This document shows, piece by piece, positions 10,214 through 19,694 of a DNA stretch of 64,000 nt (positions are counted from its first letter, which is position 1; each line of letters begins with the position of its first letter). Source of the stretch: Prochlorococcus marinus CUG1435 (GTDB lineage Bacteria > Cyanobacteriota > Cyanobacteriia > PCC-6307 > Cyanobiaceae); contig JAEPLP010000001.1 of NCBI GenBank assembly GCA_017644375.1, forward strand, positions 1,100,001 through 1,164,000. The letters run 5' to 3'. The notes under the pieces were generated by a model. That model saw nothing but the letters and a program-made list of their open reading frames with translations, did not search any database and had not been told where the DNA came from. Both the position numbers and the translations under genes were made by a program.

Positions 10214-12016
10214 TTAAGATTTTTTATTGTACATTATTTCTGATTCGGAAATAAATAATTCCAACAATTTATCAGTACTAATTGTTAATTTAGTATTTTT
10301 TGTTCTGCATATAAGTTCTACTTCTTTGTTAATAGAATCTCGACCAATAATTATCTGAAAAGGAATTCCAATTAATTCTGCATCTTTAAATTTCACGCCT
10401 GCCCTATCTTCCCTATCATCAAGAAGAACGTCAATTTTATTAGTTAAAAAATTTTTATATATTTGCTCAGTAAGTTCTCTTTGAGTCGGATCTTTTAGGT
10501 TTGTTGGAATAATAATCACTTCAAAGGGCGAAATCTGGATTGGCCAACAAATTCCCTTTTGATCATGATTCTGTTCAATTGCAGCTTGAGCTATTCTTGT
10601 TACTCCAATTCCATAACAACCCATCCACAAATTTTTTAATTGACCATCCTTATCTGAAAATTTAGCATTTAATTTTTCACTATATTTTTGACCTAGTTGG
10701 AAAATATGCCCAATTTCTATACCTTTTTTTTCGTTAAGTTCCTCATTATCATCAATTTTTATTTTATCTCCTTTTTTAGCATTCCTGATATCCTCAATTA
10801 GGTAGTCTGTTGAAGAAAAAGAAAATTCCTGAAAAACCTTGTGGAAATCAACTTTATTTGCGCCGCTTATAAATTTTGAAAGACTACTTGCAGAATGATC
10901 TATTATTCTGGTCCATTTCTTGTCCCAATTAGAACTCTCTTTAATAGTTTGATTGTCTAGGTCTGGACCTATAAAACCTAAAGGAAAATTAACCAGGTTT
11001 TTTTCGATGATGTTTTTGTCTTCAATCTTCTTAAGGTTAAGGAGGTTGAAAGTATGAAGTCTATTTATTAAGTTAAAAAGCTTTACTTCATTTATATGTT
11101 GATCGCCTCTTATGCATGCAAGAATTGGCACCTCCAATTTATCTTCAAACTTTGCCAGGAATAATACGACCTTAATAATCTGAGTTGGGTCTAAATTGTT
11201 ATTTGCGCAAACTTCGATGATTGTTTTTTGTTGAGGTGTTTCTATGTACCCTGAAATATTTTCTTTTAACGGAATTGGCTGTGAGGGTATTGAAATAGCT
11301 TTTTCTATATTTGCGGCGTAAGAACCGCTTTTGGTAAATAAGATGGAATCTTCACCAACATCTGCAGTAACCATAAATTCTTTGGAGGATGCTCCGCCAA
11401 TGGCCCCGCTATCCGCTTCAACTCCTACTGTCTCTAGTCCACAAGATTTAAAAATATTTTCATAAGCATCGCCCACCTTTTCATAGAAAGAAGCAAGATC
11501 GTTTTCTGAAGAATGAAAAGAATAACCATCTTTCATTATAAATTCTCTACTTCTCATCAATCCAAACCTTGGCCTTATTTCATCTCTAAATTTTGTCTGA
11601 ATTTGATAAAAACATTGAGGTAATTGCTTATAGGATTTGATGGTCTCTGATGCAATACTCGTGATTACCTCTTCGTGAGTTGGAGCTAACCCAAATTCTT
11701 TACCTTGTCTATCTTTGAGATTAAACATTATTCCTTCCCCTGCGGTATATCCTTCCCACCTTTCACTTTTTCTCCATAAATCTGCAGGATGAAGTTGGGG
11801 TAATAGTAATTTTGTACAGCCAATGCTATTAAGTTCTCTCTCTATTATTGCGGATATTTTTTCAATTACTCTAAGCATTATTGGCATGTATGCATAAATG
11901 CCACTGTTAACTCTGCGAATATACCCAGCTTTTAAAAGTAATTGATGTGAAATAATCTCAGCTTCAGAAGGTGTGTCACGAAGTGTCCCCAGAGGAAATG
12001 AGGTTGTCACGCGCAT
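10214..12016 (-). CDS. proS: Prolyl-tRNA synthetase
   Basis: 600 aa, the long bacterial class II type with an editing-like insertion in the middle (roughly residues 220-390). Class II motif 2 appears as RPRFGLMRSREFIMKD, and motif 3 as GCYGIGVTR. It charges tRNA-Pro. The region upstream (12017-12190) contains no RNA gene that I can see. psb27 follows downstream. Confidence 0.97.
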   Translation of the reverse strand: MRVTTSFPLGTLRDTPSEAEIISHQLLLKAGYIRRVNSGIYAYMPIMLRVIEKISAIIERELNSIGCTKLLLPQLHPADLWRKSERWEGYTAGEGIMFNLKDRQGKEFGLAPTHEEVITSIASETIKSYKQLPQCFYQIQTKFRDEIRPRFGLMRSREFIMKDGYSFHSSENDLASFYEKVGDAYENIFKSCGLETVGVEADSGAIGGASSKEFMVTADVGEDSILFTKSGSYAANIEKAISIPSQPIPLKENISGYIETPQQKTIIEVCANNNLDPTQIIKVVLFLAKFEDKLEVPILACIRGDQHINEVKLFNLINRLHTFNLLNLKKIEDKNIIEKNLVNFPLGFIGPDLDNQTIKESSNWDKKWTRIIDHSASSLSKFISGANKVDFHKVFQEFSFSSTDYLIEDIRNAKKGDKIKIDDNEELNEKKGIEIGHIFQLGQKYSEKLNAKFSDKDGQLKNLWMGCYGIGVTRIAQAAIEQNHDQKGICWPIQISPFEVIIIPTNLKDPTQRELTEQIYKNFLTNKIDVLLDDREDRAGVKFKDAELIGIPFQIIIGRDSINKEVELICRTKNTKLTISTDKLLELFISESEIMYNKKS

Positions 12017-12190
12017 ACAAAAAAATCCTTAATAATATTTAATTTTATCAATTAAGATGAAAAAATAATTTAAAGTGTCTTGAGTCCCTCAACGCTGCTA
12101 GTCTAAAAATATTGTTTCTGCTAACTTCTTCAGTAATGAAGTTCAGATTCTTTTAAAAGTTCATTACTACTAAAACATTTTCTTAAGTTT

Positions 12191-12541
12191 ATGGAAAATA
12201 TAGATTCTAATATTTCTAGCGAAGAAGAATTAGTAGGTATCGATGAAGTTCAAAAATTCCTTAACAGATCAAGAGCTTCTGTCTATAGGTATACAAATAC
12301 AGATTTAAGAAATCTAAACCCTAGCTTTAATCCAAGAAAATTAAATCCCGAATTTAGAACTGATCAAAAAGATCCCTTAAGATTCCATCCTAATGAAGTA
12401 GCAAGATTTGCAAAAGATATTTTAAGAATTAAGGAAGTTACTGTAGAGGTTTTTAATACACCTTCCTCCGCTGCTCAGAATATAATGGTGCAAATATTAG
12501 ACGAACTAAAATCTATTAGGTCTTTGCTTGACAAAGAATAA
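12191..12541 (+). CDS. Small helix-turn-helix-like protein of unknown function
   Basis: 116 aa. Residues 15-40 (VGIDEVQKFLNRSRASVYRYTN) look like an excisionase/MerR-type helix-turn-helix. A proline/asparagine-rich linker follows, then RFHPNEVARFA, and a C-terminal helix. This suggests a DNA-binding protein, but I do not know its targets. It is divergent from proS across 174 bp and could act on that region. Confidence 0.6.
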   Translation: MENIDSNISSEEELVGIDEVQKFLNRSRASVYRYTNTDLRNLNPSFNPRKLNPEFRTDQKDPLRFHPNEVARFAKDILRIKEVTVEVFNTPSSAAQNIMVQILDELKSIRSLLDKE

Positions 12542-12639
12542 TTAGAAACTCAATTAAGAATGTTTTGATTTATTGACATTAAGAATGTAGTATTAAAGGT
12601 GTTCAATTATCTCCTTAACCTTTACCAATTTAAGAGTTC

Positions 12640-12894
12640 TTGAGTTATACGAAATCAAAGCACTCAATAAAAAGTAAATCAAGCGAAGATTCTTCCCTTG
12701 GTGCTGTTCAAAGTGAATTTGAAAGAGATGATGATGACCCCTTAAGTATAAGGAGTATATCTATAACATCTTTAGGTATTATTTTGGCTGTTTTGACAAT
12801 TTTATTACCTTCAATCAGTATTTTTATTGGTAGATCTTCCTCTCAAGAAAAAGAGGTAATTTTTAATCAGGATTTTAAAAAAGATGGATCTTAG
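12640..12894 (+). CDS. Small single-pass membrane protein upstream of ppa
   Basis: 84 aa from a TTG start. The N-terminus is polar, Ser/Lys-rich and then acidic (ERDDDDP), presumably cytoplasmic. One hydrophobic helix near residues 45-65 is followed by a short polar tail. No family is recognised. Its last 11 nt overlap the start of ppa, so translational coupling is likely. The start codon is uncertain. Confidence 0.55.
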   Translation: MSYTKSKHSIKSKSSEDSSLGAVQSEFERDDDDPLSIRSISITSLGIILAVLTILLPSISIFIGRSSSQEKEVIFNQDFKKDGS

Positions 12895-13432
12895 TTCGAT
12901 ACCTCCATCTCCAATGAAGGGAATAGTTAATATAGTTGTTGAAATACCTGCAGGCAGTAGGAATAAATATGAATATTGTTCAGAAGCAGGAATAATGGCA
13001 CTAGATCGAGTATTGCATTCTTCAGTGAGGTATCCATTTGATTATGGTTTCATACCAAACACTCTTGCTGATGATGGAGCTCCTCTTGATGCGATGGTGA
13101 TAATGGACGAACCTACTTTTGCCGGCTGCTTAATAAAAGCTAGACCTATTGGAGTTTTAGACATGCATGATTGTGGTGCATATGATGGAAAACTTTTATG
13201 TGTGCCAATGGCTAATGCGAGACAGGCCAATATAGTAAGTATTAATCAAATTGCTCCTAATCAGCTTGAGGATGTTGCTGAATTTTTTAGAACAAGTAAA
13301 GGACTTGATGGAAGAACAGTTCAAATTGATGGCTGGAGGGATTTTGATGCAGTTGAAAATTTATTAAAAACTTGTACTCCCCTAAAGAAGAAAAACTTTA
13401 AAGTACTAAAGAAAGCAACCTTTAGAAAGTAA
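12884..13432 (+). CDS. ppa: Inorganic pyrophosphatase
   Basis: 182 aa, family I soluble pyrophosphatase, which hydrolyses the PPi released in biosynthesis. DYGFIPNT lies at 53-60 and the metal-binding acidic motif DGAPLDAMV follows, with aspartates at 64 and 69. The MHDCGAYDGKLLCVP segment carries further metal ligands. The start overlaps the preceding gene by 11 nt; the next gene starts 1 nt after the stop. Confidence 0.97.
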   Translation: MDLSSIPPSPMKGIVNIVVEIPAGSRNKYEYCSEAGIMALDRVLHSSVRYPFDYGFIPNTLADDGAPLDAMVIMDEPTFAGCLIKARPIGVLDMHDCGAYDGKLLCVPMANARQANIVSINQIAPNQLEDVAEFFRTSKGLDGRTVQIDGWRDFDAVENLLKTCTPLKKKNFKVLKKATFRK

Positions 13433-13433
13433 A

Positions 13434-13790
13434 TTGAAAAAAATAATTTTTTATAGTTATTTAAAATGCTCTACTTGCATAAAAGCTGCAAAGTGGCTTA
13501 AAAGCAGAGATTTCGAATTCCAATTAATTGATATTGTAAAAGAACCGCCACTTGTTAATTATTTAAATCTAGCTTTAGAACAATACTCTGATGAGAAGAA
13601 AAGGATTTTTAATACAAGAGGTAAAGCTTTTAAAACTCTCAATCTTGATATTTATGGCTTGTCAAGGGAAGAAATTATTCAACTTCTTTTGGGTGATGGC
13701 AAATTAATAAAAAGACCATTTTTGATTTACGAGGGGAAAAAAGTAATATTAGGTTTTAACGAAATTGAATATGCCAAACATCTTATATAA
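13434..13790 (+). CDS. ArsC/Spx/MgsR-family thioredoxin-fold protein
   Basis: 118 aa with a CSTC motif at residues 12-15 near the N-terminus and a KRPFLIYEGKK segment near 93-103, both typical of the ArsC/Spx family. Members are arsenate reductases or redox regulators of RNA polymerase; the CxxC arrangement is closer to the Spx/YffB side. It starts with TTG 1 nt after ppa, so it is co-translated with it. The exact role is not decidable here. Confidence 0.8.
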   Translation: MKKIIFYSYLKCSTCIKAAKWLKSRDFEFQLIDIVKEPPLVNYLNLALEQYSDEKKRIFNTRGKAFKTLNLDIYGLSREEIIQLLLGDGKLIKRPFLIYEGKKVILGFNEIEYAKHLI

Positions 13791-13818
13791 GGTTAGAAAT
13801 CAAAACTTCATTAATTTT

Positions 13819-14478
13819 ATGCATATTTCTATGAAAAGTTTTTTAAAAGAATGGGGCCTACTAATTCTATTAACTTTTTTTGTTTCTTCTTGTAGATCTT
13901 TTCTGGCAGAACCACGTTATATCCCTTCTGGTTCAATGCTTCCAGAATTACAAATAAAAGATAGGCTAATTATTGAAAAATTTTCTCTAAGAAACTCTTT
14001 ACCAAAAAGAGGAGATATTGTTGTTTTTAACTCACCCTACTCCTTTGACGAAAAATTAATTTCATCAAGATCTAAGCCTCTACCAAAAAAAAGATATTGT
14101 TTTTTTATGAGTTTTCCTCCAATATCGTTTATTCCTGGTTTGAGGGATCAAGCTTGCGATGCATATATTAAAAGAGTGGTGGCACTTCCAGGAGAAATTG
14201 TGAGTATAAACACGAAGGGTGAATTATTAATAAATAATAAATTAATTCCTGAACCTTATGTCTCTTACAAGTGCTCATTATCCCTCTTTAATAAATGTGG
14301 TAAATTTGAAAATATAAAAGTTCCTGAAGATCATTTTTTAGTTCTAGGCGATAATAGGTCAAATAGCTGGGATGGTAGATATTGGCCTGGAAGTAAATTT
14401 CTTCATAAAAAGGAGATAATTGGTAAAGCATATTTCAGATTTTGGCCTCTTAGTCAAGTTGGCTTTTTCAATAAATAA
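13819..14478 (+). CDS. lepB: Signal peptidase I
   Basis: A membrane-anchored serine protease that removes signal peptides on the outer face. I place the start at the ATG at 13819 because the longer frame from 13765 would overlap the preceding gene by 26 nt and add a polar tail before the anchor; 13831 is also possible. From 13819 the anchor is about residues 12-26, the catalytic serine is in IPSGSM at 39, and the lysine is in KRVVALPGE at 118. GDNRSNSWDGRYWPG near the C-terminus is the box E signature. Confidence 0.93.
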   Translation: MHISMKSFLKEWGLLILLTFFVSSCRSFLAEPRYIPSGSMLPELQIKDRLIIEKFSLRNSLPKRGDIVVFNSPYSFDEKLISSRSKPLPKKRYCFFMSFPPISFIPGLRDQACDAYIKRVVALPGEIVSINTKGELLINNKLIPEPYVSYKCSLSLFNKCGKFENIKVPEDHFLVLGDNRSNSWDGRYWPGSKFLHKKEIIGKAYFRFWPLSQVGFFNK

Positions 14479-14532
14479 ACCGCTTTTTCTGCATCTGACT
14501 TTATCAAAATAAATTTTAAAAAAGGTTTTAAT

Positions 14533-15861
14533 TTAAAGTGCTCCTGAAGCAGTTGAATCAATTATTCCTCCTAGGTGGGTTGTAATGTTTAGAGCGCTAA
14601 TCACAGGGGGCTTATTGGGATCATTAAAAAGGTCAATTATCGTTATGCCACCATTACCTTGTTTAATCATCCAAATATTTGAATAATTAATGCCAAGGAT
14701 GTTGCAAATTAGAGTTTTGTTAACTGCATCATGTGCAACTAGAAGGCTTAGATCATTATCCTTTTGAGATGAACAAATTTTGTTAAAAGCTTCTACGGAT
14801 CTCTCTGATACATCTTTTATAGATTCACCTTCGGGCATTATTACTTCTTCAGGTTTATCATGCCATTTTTTTAGTAAATCAGGCCACTGTTCTTTTATTT
14901 CTGTTTCCAGTTTACCCTCCCATAATCCGTGACTAATTTCTACAAGTGAATCTATTCTTTCTATTTTTAAATCTTTGCTATTTTGAAGGATTATTTGTGC
15001 AGTCTCATAAGGTCTATGCATTGAACTTGAAAATGCCTTATTGAAAGAAATATTTTTCAAATATTCGAAAGTCTTTCTAGCTTGATCTTTTCCATTTTCA
15101 TTTAAAGGGATATCAATTTGGCCTTGAAATCTACCTTCTTTGTTCCAGTTAGTCTCACCATGTCTTATTAGAAATATTCTGGAATCTCCAATTTTATTTG
15201 GAATATTTTTATTAAGATGGGAAGTTTGATTTAAGCATTCAATTTGAGTCTTAAAAGAGTTATCTTTCCTTGAAATATTGAGTATCGAGAAAGAAGCATT
15301 TTCTAATCTTATTTTTCTAAAACCTTGCTTAGGCTTTCCTAATAAAAAGAGTATTAAACATCTGAGAATCGCATTATGTCCAACAACTAAAATATTTACA
15401 TCATCTTTGTCTAGATAAATTTTAAAAATATCTTCTACAAAATTTGTTGCTTGAACAAATAACTCTTGAATTGGTTTATAAGTTTTATTGTCATTTCTTT
15501 TTAAAATAAGGTTTTCTGGATCATTTTTCCAGATAGGGTAAATTTCTGGAAATTTCTTTTTTATTTCATCAATGTTCAGACCAGACCATTCACTAAGATC
15601 TACCTCTAGCAAATTATCGTCGAATACAATATTTTGTTCTTTATTGAAGGTCTTTTTAATTGTTTTTGCAGTCTCGGCAGCTCTCACAAGTGGGGAGGAA
15701 TAGATTTTATCGAATTTTATTTTTGATAATGCTTTTCCTGCTTTTCGAGCTTGTTCGTATCCTTCGTCAGTTAATAATGAATCGTCTGTTCTTCCCTGAA
15801 TTAATCCTTTTGCATTGAAACTGCTTAGTCCATGCCTAACTAAAACTAATCTTATCGCCAT
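14533..15861 (-). CDS. gpmB: Two-domain histidine phosphatase (phosphoglycerate mutase family)
   Basis: 442 aa made of two histidine-phosphatase domains in tandem. Each has the RHG box: residues 9-11 (LVRHGLSS) and 233-235 (LIRHGETNW). Each has a second histidine: GHNA near 162, and AHDAVNK in the second half. Family members include mutases and phosphatases such as phosphoserine phosphatase; the gene symbol follows common annotation, and true cofactor-dependent mutase activity is doubtful. Both active sites look intact. Confidence 0.85.
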   Translation of the reverse strand: MAIRLVLVRHGLSSFNAKGLIQGRTDDSLLTDEGYEQARKAGKALSKIKFDKIYSSPLVRAAETAKTIKKTFNKEQNIVFDDNLLEVDLSEWSGLNIDEIKKKFPEIYPIWKNDPENLILKRNDNKTYKPIQELFVQATNFVEDIFKIYLDKDDVNILVVGHNAILRCLILFLLGKPKQGFRKIRLENASFSILNISRKDNSFKTQIECLNQTSHLNKNIPNKIGDSRIFLIRHGETNWNKEGRFQGQIDIPLNENGKDQARKTFEYLKNISFNKAFSSSMHRPYETAQIILQNSKDLKIERIDSLVEISHGLWEGKLETEIKEQWPDLLKKWHDKPEEVIMPEGESIKDVSERSVEAFNKICSSQKDNDLSLLVAHDAVNKTLICNILGINYSNIWMIKQGNGGITIIDLFNDPNKPPVISALNITTHLGGIIDSTASGAL

Positions 15862-15880
15862 TATATAAATTTGAAAATTA

Positions 15881-15897
15881 AGATGATTTAATCATCT
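15881..15897. promoter_or_regulatory. Perfect 17-bp palindrome between divergent gpmB and CPBP genes
   Basis: AGATGATT (15881-15888), a central T, then AATCATCT (15890-15897). It lies 20 bp upstream of the gpmB start and 81 bp upstream of the CPBP protease start. It has the geometry of a dimeric repressor or activator site. No regulator is identified. Confidence 0.45.
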
Positions 15898-15977
15898 CAT
15901 GGCGTGATTAAAATAGATACATAAATATAAGGAAATTAAATGATAACTAACTTTAGTTTTCAAGAATATAATGAGTT

Positions 15978-17339
15978 ATGATCCTTAAAAATATTTCTAA
16001 TTCAAAACTCACTTTAGCTTTTATTTCTATCGTCATAACTTTTTTTGTATGGCAACAAGGCTTAAGAGATAGTTTAAATAGACCATCTGTCTCATTTGAT
16101 ATTAGTCAAAAAGAGCAAGAAATTGCTGAATTATCTGTCCAATCAATACCTGTAAATCTTAAAAATTTTTTTATTATTGATGATCCTGTTGATCAAATAA
16201 ATAAATCACTCTCAAATGTTTCATTTGAAGAGTTAACAGAAAGAAATAAATTAATTCGAATAATTACTTCAGAATCAAATGATCCTACAATCTATAAAAA
16301 TATATCCAAAGATTTTGAAAATAAAAACTTTAAATTTCTCATTGATGAGATAGAAAAAAAATCTAATAATAATTCATATAAAGCAAATTCTGATAAATTT
16401 GATTTATTTAAAGATGATAGATTTTTATATCACCTTTTAAGCCGGAAATTTGATTTTGACGATAGTGCATTAATAACAAAATCATTTTCAAGAAAAATGT
16501 TTTTAAAAATATTAGCCATAAGACTGATACCACTTTTAACAATACTTATTGGCTCTATTCTGGCATTAAAAATAACATGGACAACCATATCTTTGAAAAA
16601 GTTTGGTTGGAAAGAAATTAAATCCTTAGATTTAGAATTAATAGATATGGTTTTATTAATTGCAGGTGGATTTGTTGTTTTAGGAGAAGTAATATCACCT
16701 TTGTTTTCTATCAGTTTGGTTGAACTTTTTTCAAAAAATATCTCATATGAATTGTCTCAATCTTTAAAAATTTTCTTTGGATATCTTTTTATGGCTATTC
16801 CGCCATTATGGATAGTTTATTATCAAATTAAATCTTTGAATGGTGAATTTATTTTTAAAAAGGATTATTTACAGTTCAATTTCTTGCCAATAAAATATGC
16901 AATTTTTCAAGGAATTAAAGGTTGGTTAACAATTGTTCCTTTTGTTTTGTTGATCTCTTTAATTATGAATAGTCTGATCGATAATCAAAACGGTAGTAAC
17001 CCTTTGCTGGAAATTGTTCTTAATAATAATAATTACTTATCATTTTTTCTATTATTTGTTACGACAACTATGTTAGCGCCTTTATTTGAAGAGATTATAT
17101 TTCGCGGTATTTTACTACCGACTCTTTCAAGAGATTTTGGAGTAATTTCGGGCATCATAGTTTCAGCTTTTATCTTTGCATTAGCCCATTTAAGTTTGGG
17201 AGAAATGCCGCCATTATTTGTTCTAGGGATTGGATTAGCAATTACAAGAATTGCTTCAGGGAGTTTGTTTTCCTCAGTGATTATGCATTCTTTATGGAAT
17301 GGATTGACTTTCTTAAATTTGTTCTTATTGAGGACATAA
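15978..17339 (+). CDS. CPBP-family intramembrane metalloprotease
   Basis: 453 aa. There is one N-terminal membrane anchor and a soluble region of about 150 residues. At least seven hydrophobic segments follow. The CPBP (Rce1/Abi) motifs are present: EEIIFRG with paired glutamates at 371-372 and arginine at 376, FALAHLS, and HSLWNG near the C-terminus. The family cleaves within membranes; some cyanobacterial and plastid members affect photosynthetic membranes. Substrate unknown. The gene is divergent from gpmB and lies upstream of the ftsL-like/ftsI pair. Confidence 0.85.
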   Translation: MILKNISNSKLTLAFISIVITFFVWQQGLRDSLNRPSVSFDISQKEQEIAELSVQSIPVNLKNFFIIDDPVDQINKSLSNVSFEELTERNKLIRIITSESNDPTIYKNISKDFENKNFKFLIDEIEKKSNNNSYKANSDKFDLFKDDRFLYHLLSRKFDFDDSALITKSFSRKMFLKILAIRLIPLLTILIGSILALKITWTTISLKKFGWKEIKSLDLELIDMVLLIAGGFVVLGEVISPLFSISLVELFSKNISYELSQSLKIFFGYLFMAIPPLWIVYYQIKSLNGEFIFKKDYLQFNFLPIKYAIFQGIKGWLTIVPFVLLISLIMNSLIDNQNGSNPLLEIVLNNNNYLSFFLLFVTTTMLAPLFEEIIFRGILLPTLSRDFGVISGIIVSAFIFALAHLSLGEMPPLFVLGIGLAITRIASGSLFSSVIMHSLWNGLTFLNLFLLRT

Positions 17340-17424
17340 AGAATTTAATTTTTTACTTGCGAATTAAACAAAAAGATGTTTATTTAATTAATAACACTTC
17401 TTTTATTTAAAAAATAAACCATAG

Positions 17425-17853
17425 ATGAAACCTTATGGGAATCAACTTAACTTAACAAAAAAAGTTTCATATGAAAGTAAAAAAAATTCTGAAAAAATAT
17501 CCATAATTAATCTCAAATTAATACATCAAGTTTTCGACACTATTAATATCTCTCTTTTGGTATTAATTTTCACCTTTTTTTTCTTGTCTGTTAATAGTCA
17601 AAGAAAATGGTCAAATACATATAAAAACTTATCTAAAACAAGAGCTATCAATAATAATATGATTGATTTTATTTCTAAAATTGAGGAATTTTACATTAGT
17701 GAACTTGAGTCTATTAATACTTATAGAAAAACTAAACCTAAAGATTTAATCTATCTAGATAAACTTCCAGAAAAAAAAGAAAGTTTATTTAAGAAAAATT
17801 TAAGTAGTTTCCTTGAAGGTTTAAGTAATAGCAAATATCAAAGAGGATATTGA
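17425..17853 (+). CDS. Small bitopic membrane protein before ftsI (FtsL candidate)
   Basis: 142 aa. The topology is a 35-residue basic cytoplasmic tail, a single hydrophobic helix near residues 38-58 (INISLLVLIFTFFFLSV), and an extracytoplasmic helical region of about 60 residues. This is the FtsL/FtsB layout. Its TGA stop overlaps the ftsI ATG (TGATG), so the two are translationally coupled. In many bacteria ftsL sits exactly here. No sequence-level FtsL signature is visible, so the call rests on size, topology and position. Confidence 0.6.
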   Translation: MKPYGNQLNLTKKVSYESKKNSEKISIINLKLIHQVFDTINISLLVLIFTFFFLSVNSQRKWSNTYKNLSKTRAINNNMIDFISKIEEFYISELESINTYRKTKPKDLIYLDKLPEKKESLFKKNLSSFLEGLSNSKYQRGY

Positions 17854-19604
17854 TGAAAAAATATAAAAAAATTGTTCGTTTAGCATCCCTTGATCAAAGA
17901 AGATTTAAATTTCTATATATTTTTAGCTTACTCTTAATATTTTGTTTGTTTGGTAGGTTAGTTAAATTGCAAGTCTTTAACGCCTCTGATTTGCAAAGGA
18001 AAGCTAGATTAATTCAGTCTTCTAAAACTAATGCCTTAAAAAAAAGGAGAGCGATTGTTGATAGAAATAATAGACTAATTGCTTATGATAAACCGCTCTA
18101 TAAATTATGGGCCCATCCAAAATATTTTAATTTTCCTGGTGATTCAATTAACAGAGTTCGCAGTATTGAAGAAGTTACAGAAAAATTGTCACCTATCTTG
18201 GATATAAATGGTGAAATACTCTTGAGTAAATTTAATAATAAAATAAGTGGTATCAAGCTTTTGGATAAAATTTCCGAAGAAAAGGCAGAAAAGATTAAAA
18301 ACCTTCAAATAAGCGGACTTGATTTGTTTAAATATTCGCAGAGATATTATCCACAAGGGGAGATTTACTCTAATCTTGTCGGTTTTGTTAATGATGAGAA
18401 TATAGCTTCAGCAGGTTTAGAGCTTCATTTAGATAATCAAATTAAAGTTTTTAATAAAAGTAATTTTATAAAAATAGGAGGAGATGGAACACCTTTACCG
18501 GATAATTCAGCTCCAGGTGATTTTATTTCTGATTACAAAAAATTAGGCCTGACTATAGATTCAAAATTACAGAAAGCGTCATTCAATTCATTATCAAAGC
18601 AAGTAAGCAAATGGAAAGCAAAGAAGGGATTCGCCATAGTTATGGACGTTAATGATGGTCGGATTCTCTCCTTAGTTGCAGTCCCGTCGTACGATCCAAA
18701 TAAATTTTGGCAGTATGATTCTGAACTTTTTAGGGGTTGGTATTCTCAAGATTTATTTGAGCCTGGATCAACTTTTAAACCTATTAATCTTGCCTTAGCT
18801 TTAGAAGAAAAAGTAATCCAGAAAGATGGAGTAGTTGAAGATATTGGAAAAATTAATGTTGGAGGATGGACACTTTCAAATTGGGATAAAAAAGGTAATG
18901 GATATATTGACTATCCAAAAGTTTTGCAGGTTTCAAGCAATGTTGGGATGGTAAAAATAATGCAAAATTTAGACCCCACAATTTATTGGGATTGGCTCAA
19001 AAATTTAGGTATAAATAAAAATTTAGAGACTGACTTATTTGAATCAACTGCTGGCCAGCTTAAAAGAAAAGATTTATTTGTAAATCAATCAATTGAGCCT
19101 GCCGTAACTTCTTTTGGTAAAGGGTTTTCAATCTCGCCACTTAAATTGCTTCAACTTCATGCAGCTCTGGCAAATGGAGGGTTTGAAGTAACTCCTCATG
19201 TAACCTCAACCTTCAAGGAAAGATTTAATAAAAATCCAAAAAAACAATTTTTTTCACAAGAGGTTTCTGAAACTGTTCTTGAATGGATGGAGAGCGTAGT
19301 TGATAAAGGTAGTGGATCTGGAGTGAAAATCGAGGGTTATAGGATTGCTGGAAAAACAGGCACTTCTCAAAAAGCCTTAAATGGTTCGTACACAAGCAAA
19401 AAAGTTTGTAGTTTTATTGCGACCTTACCAGTTAATGATCCAAAATATGCTGTACTTGTAGTCGTTGATGAGCCATCTAAATCATATGCATATGGTTCAA
19501 CTGTTGCTGTACCAGTTGCGAAAGAAATTATCGAGAGTTTGATTGTAATTGAAAAGATACCTCCCAAAATTAAAGATCATGGAATGATTGTTAAAAAACC
19601 ATAA
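17853..19604 (+). CDS. ftsI: Peptidoglycan transpeptidase FtsI (PBP3)
   Basis: 583 aa from the ATG at 17853 (a TTG at 17850 is an alternative). A single N-terminal anchor (about 20-40) is followed by a pedestal domain and a transpeptidase domain. Active-site motifs are STFK with the catalytic serine at 306, SSN at 361-363 and KTG at 501-503. FtsI makes septal peptidoglycan. It is coupled to the preceding bitopic gene. Confidence 0.96.
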   Translation: MKKYKKIVRLASLDQRRFKFLYIFSLLLIFCLFGRLVKLQVFNASDLQRKARLIQSSKTNALKKRRAIVDRNNRLIAYDKPLYKLWAHPKYFNFPGDSINRVRSIEEVTEKLSPILDINGEILLSKFNNKISGIKLLDKISEEKAEKIKNLQISGLDLFKYSQRYYPQGEIYSNLVGFVNDENIASAGLELHLDNQIKVFNKSNFIKIGGDGTPLPDNSAPGDFISDYKKLGLTIDSKLQKASFNSLSKQVSKWKAKKGFAIVMDVNDGRILSLVAVPSYDPNKFWQYDSELFRGWYSQDLFEPGSTFKPINLALALEEKVIQKDGVVEDIGKINVGGWTLSNWDKKGNGYIDYPKVLQVSSNVGMVKIMQNLDPTIYWDWLKNLGINKNLETDLFESTAGQLKRKDLFVNQSIEPAVTSFGKGFSISPLKLLQLHAALANGGFEVTPHVTSTFKERFNKNPKKQFFSQEVSETVLEWMESVVDKGSGSGVKIEGYRIAGKTGTSQKALNGSYTSKKVCSFIATLPVNDPKYAVLVVVDEPSKSYAYGSTVAVPVAKEIIESLIVIEKIPPKIKDHGMIVKKP

Positions 19605-19638
19605 AATTTTCCAATTTTATAAATATTTAGTTCATTAT

Positions 19639-19654
19639 CTGATGATTTCATCAG
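19639..19654 (+). terminator. Short hairpin between ftsI and talB
   Basis: CTGATG (19639-19644), loop ATTT, CATCAG (19649-19654). It lies 35 nt after the ftsI stop and 41 nt before talB. There is no following U-run, so termination is weakly supported; a talB leader element is as likely. A second, AT-only hairpin overlaps the ftsI stop (19601-19620). Confidence 0.35.
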
Positions 19655-19694
19655 GAATAAAAGCTAGTTTATATGTATACATGATTATCTGGAT

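Noticed and set aside
12017-12190. Possible tRNA or small RNA between proS and the HTH gene
   Set aside because: No cloverleaf arms or T-loop motif are visible.
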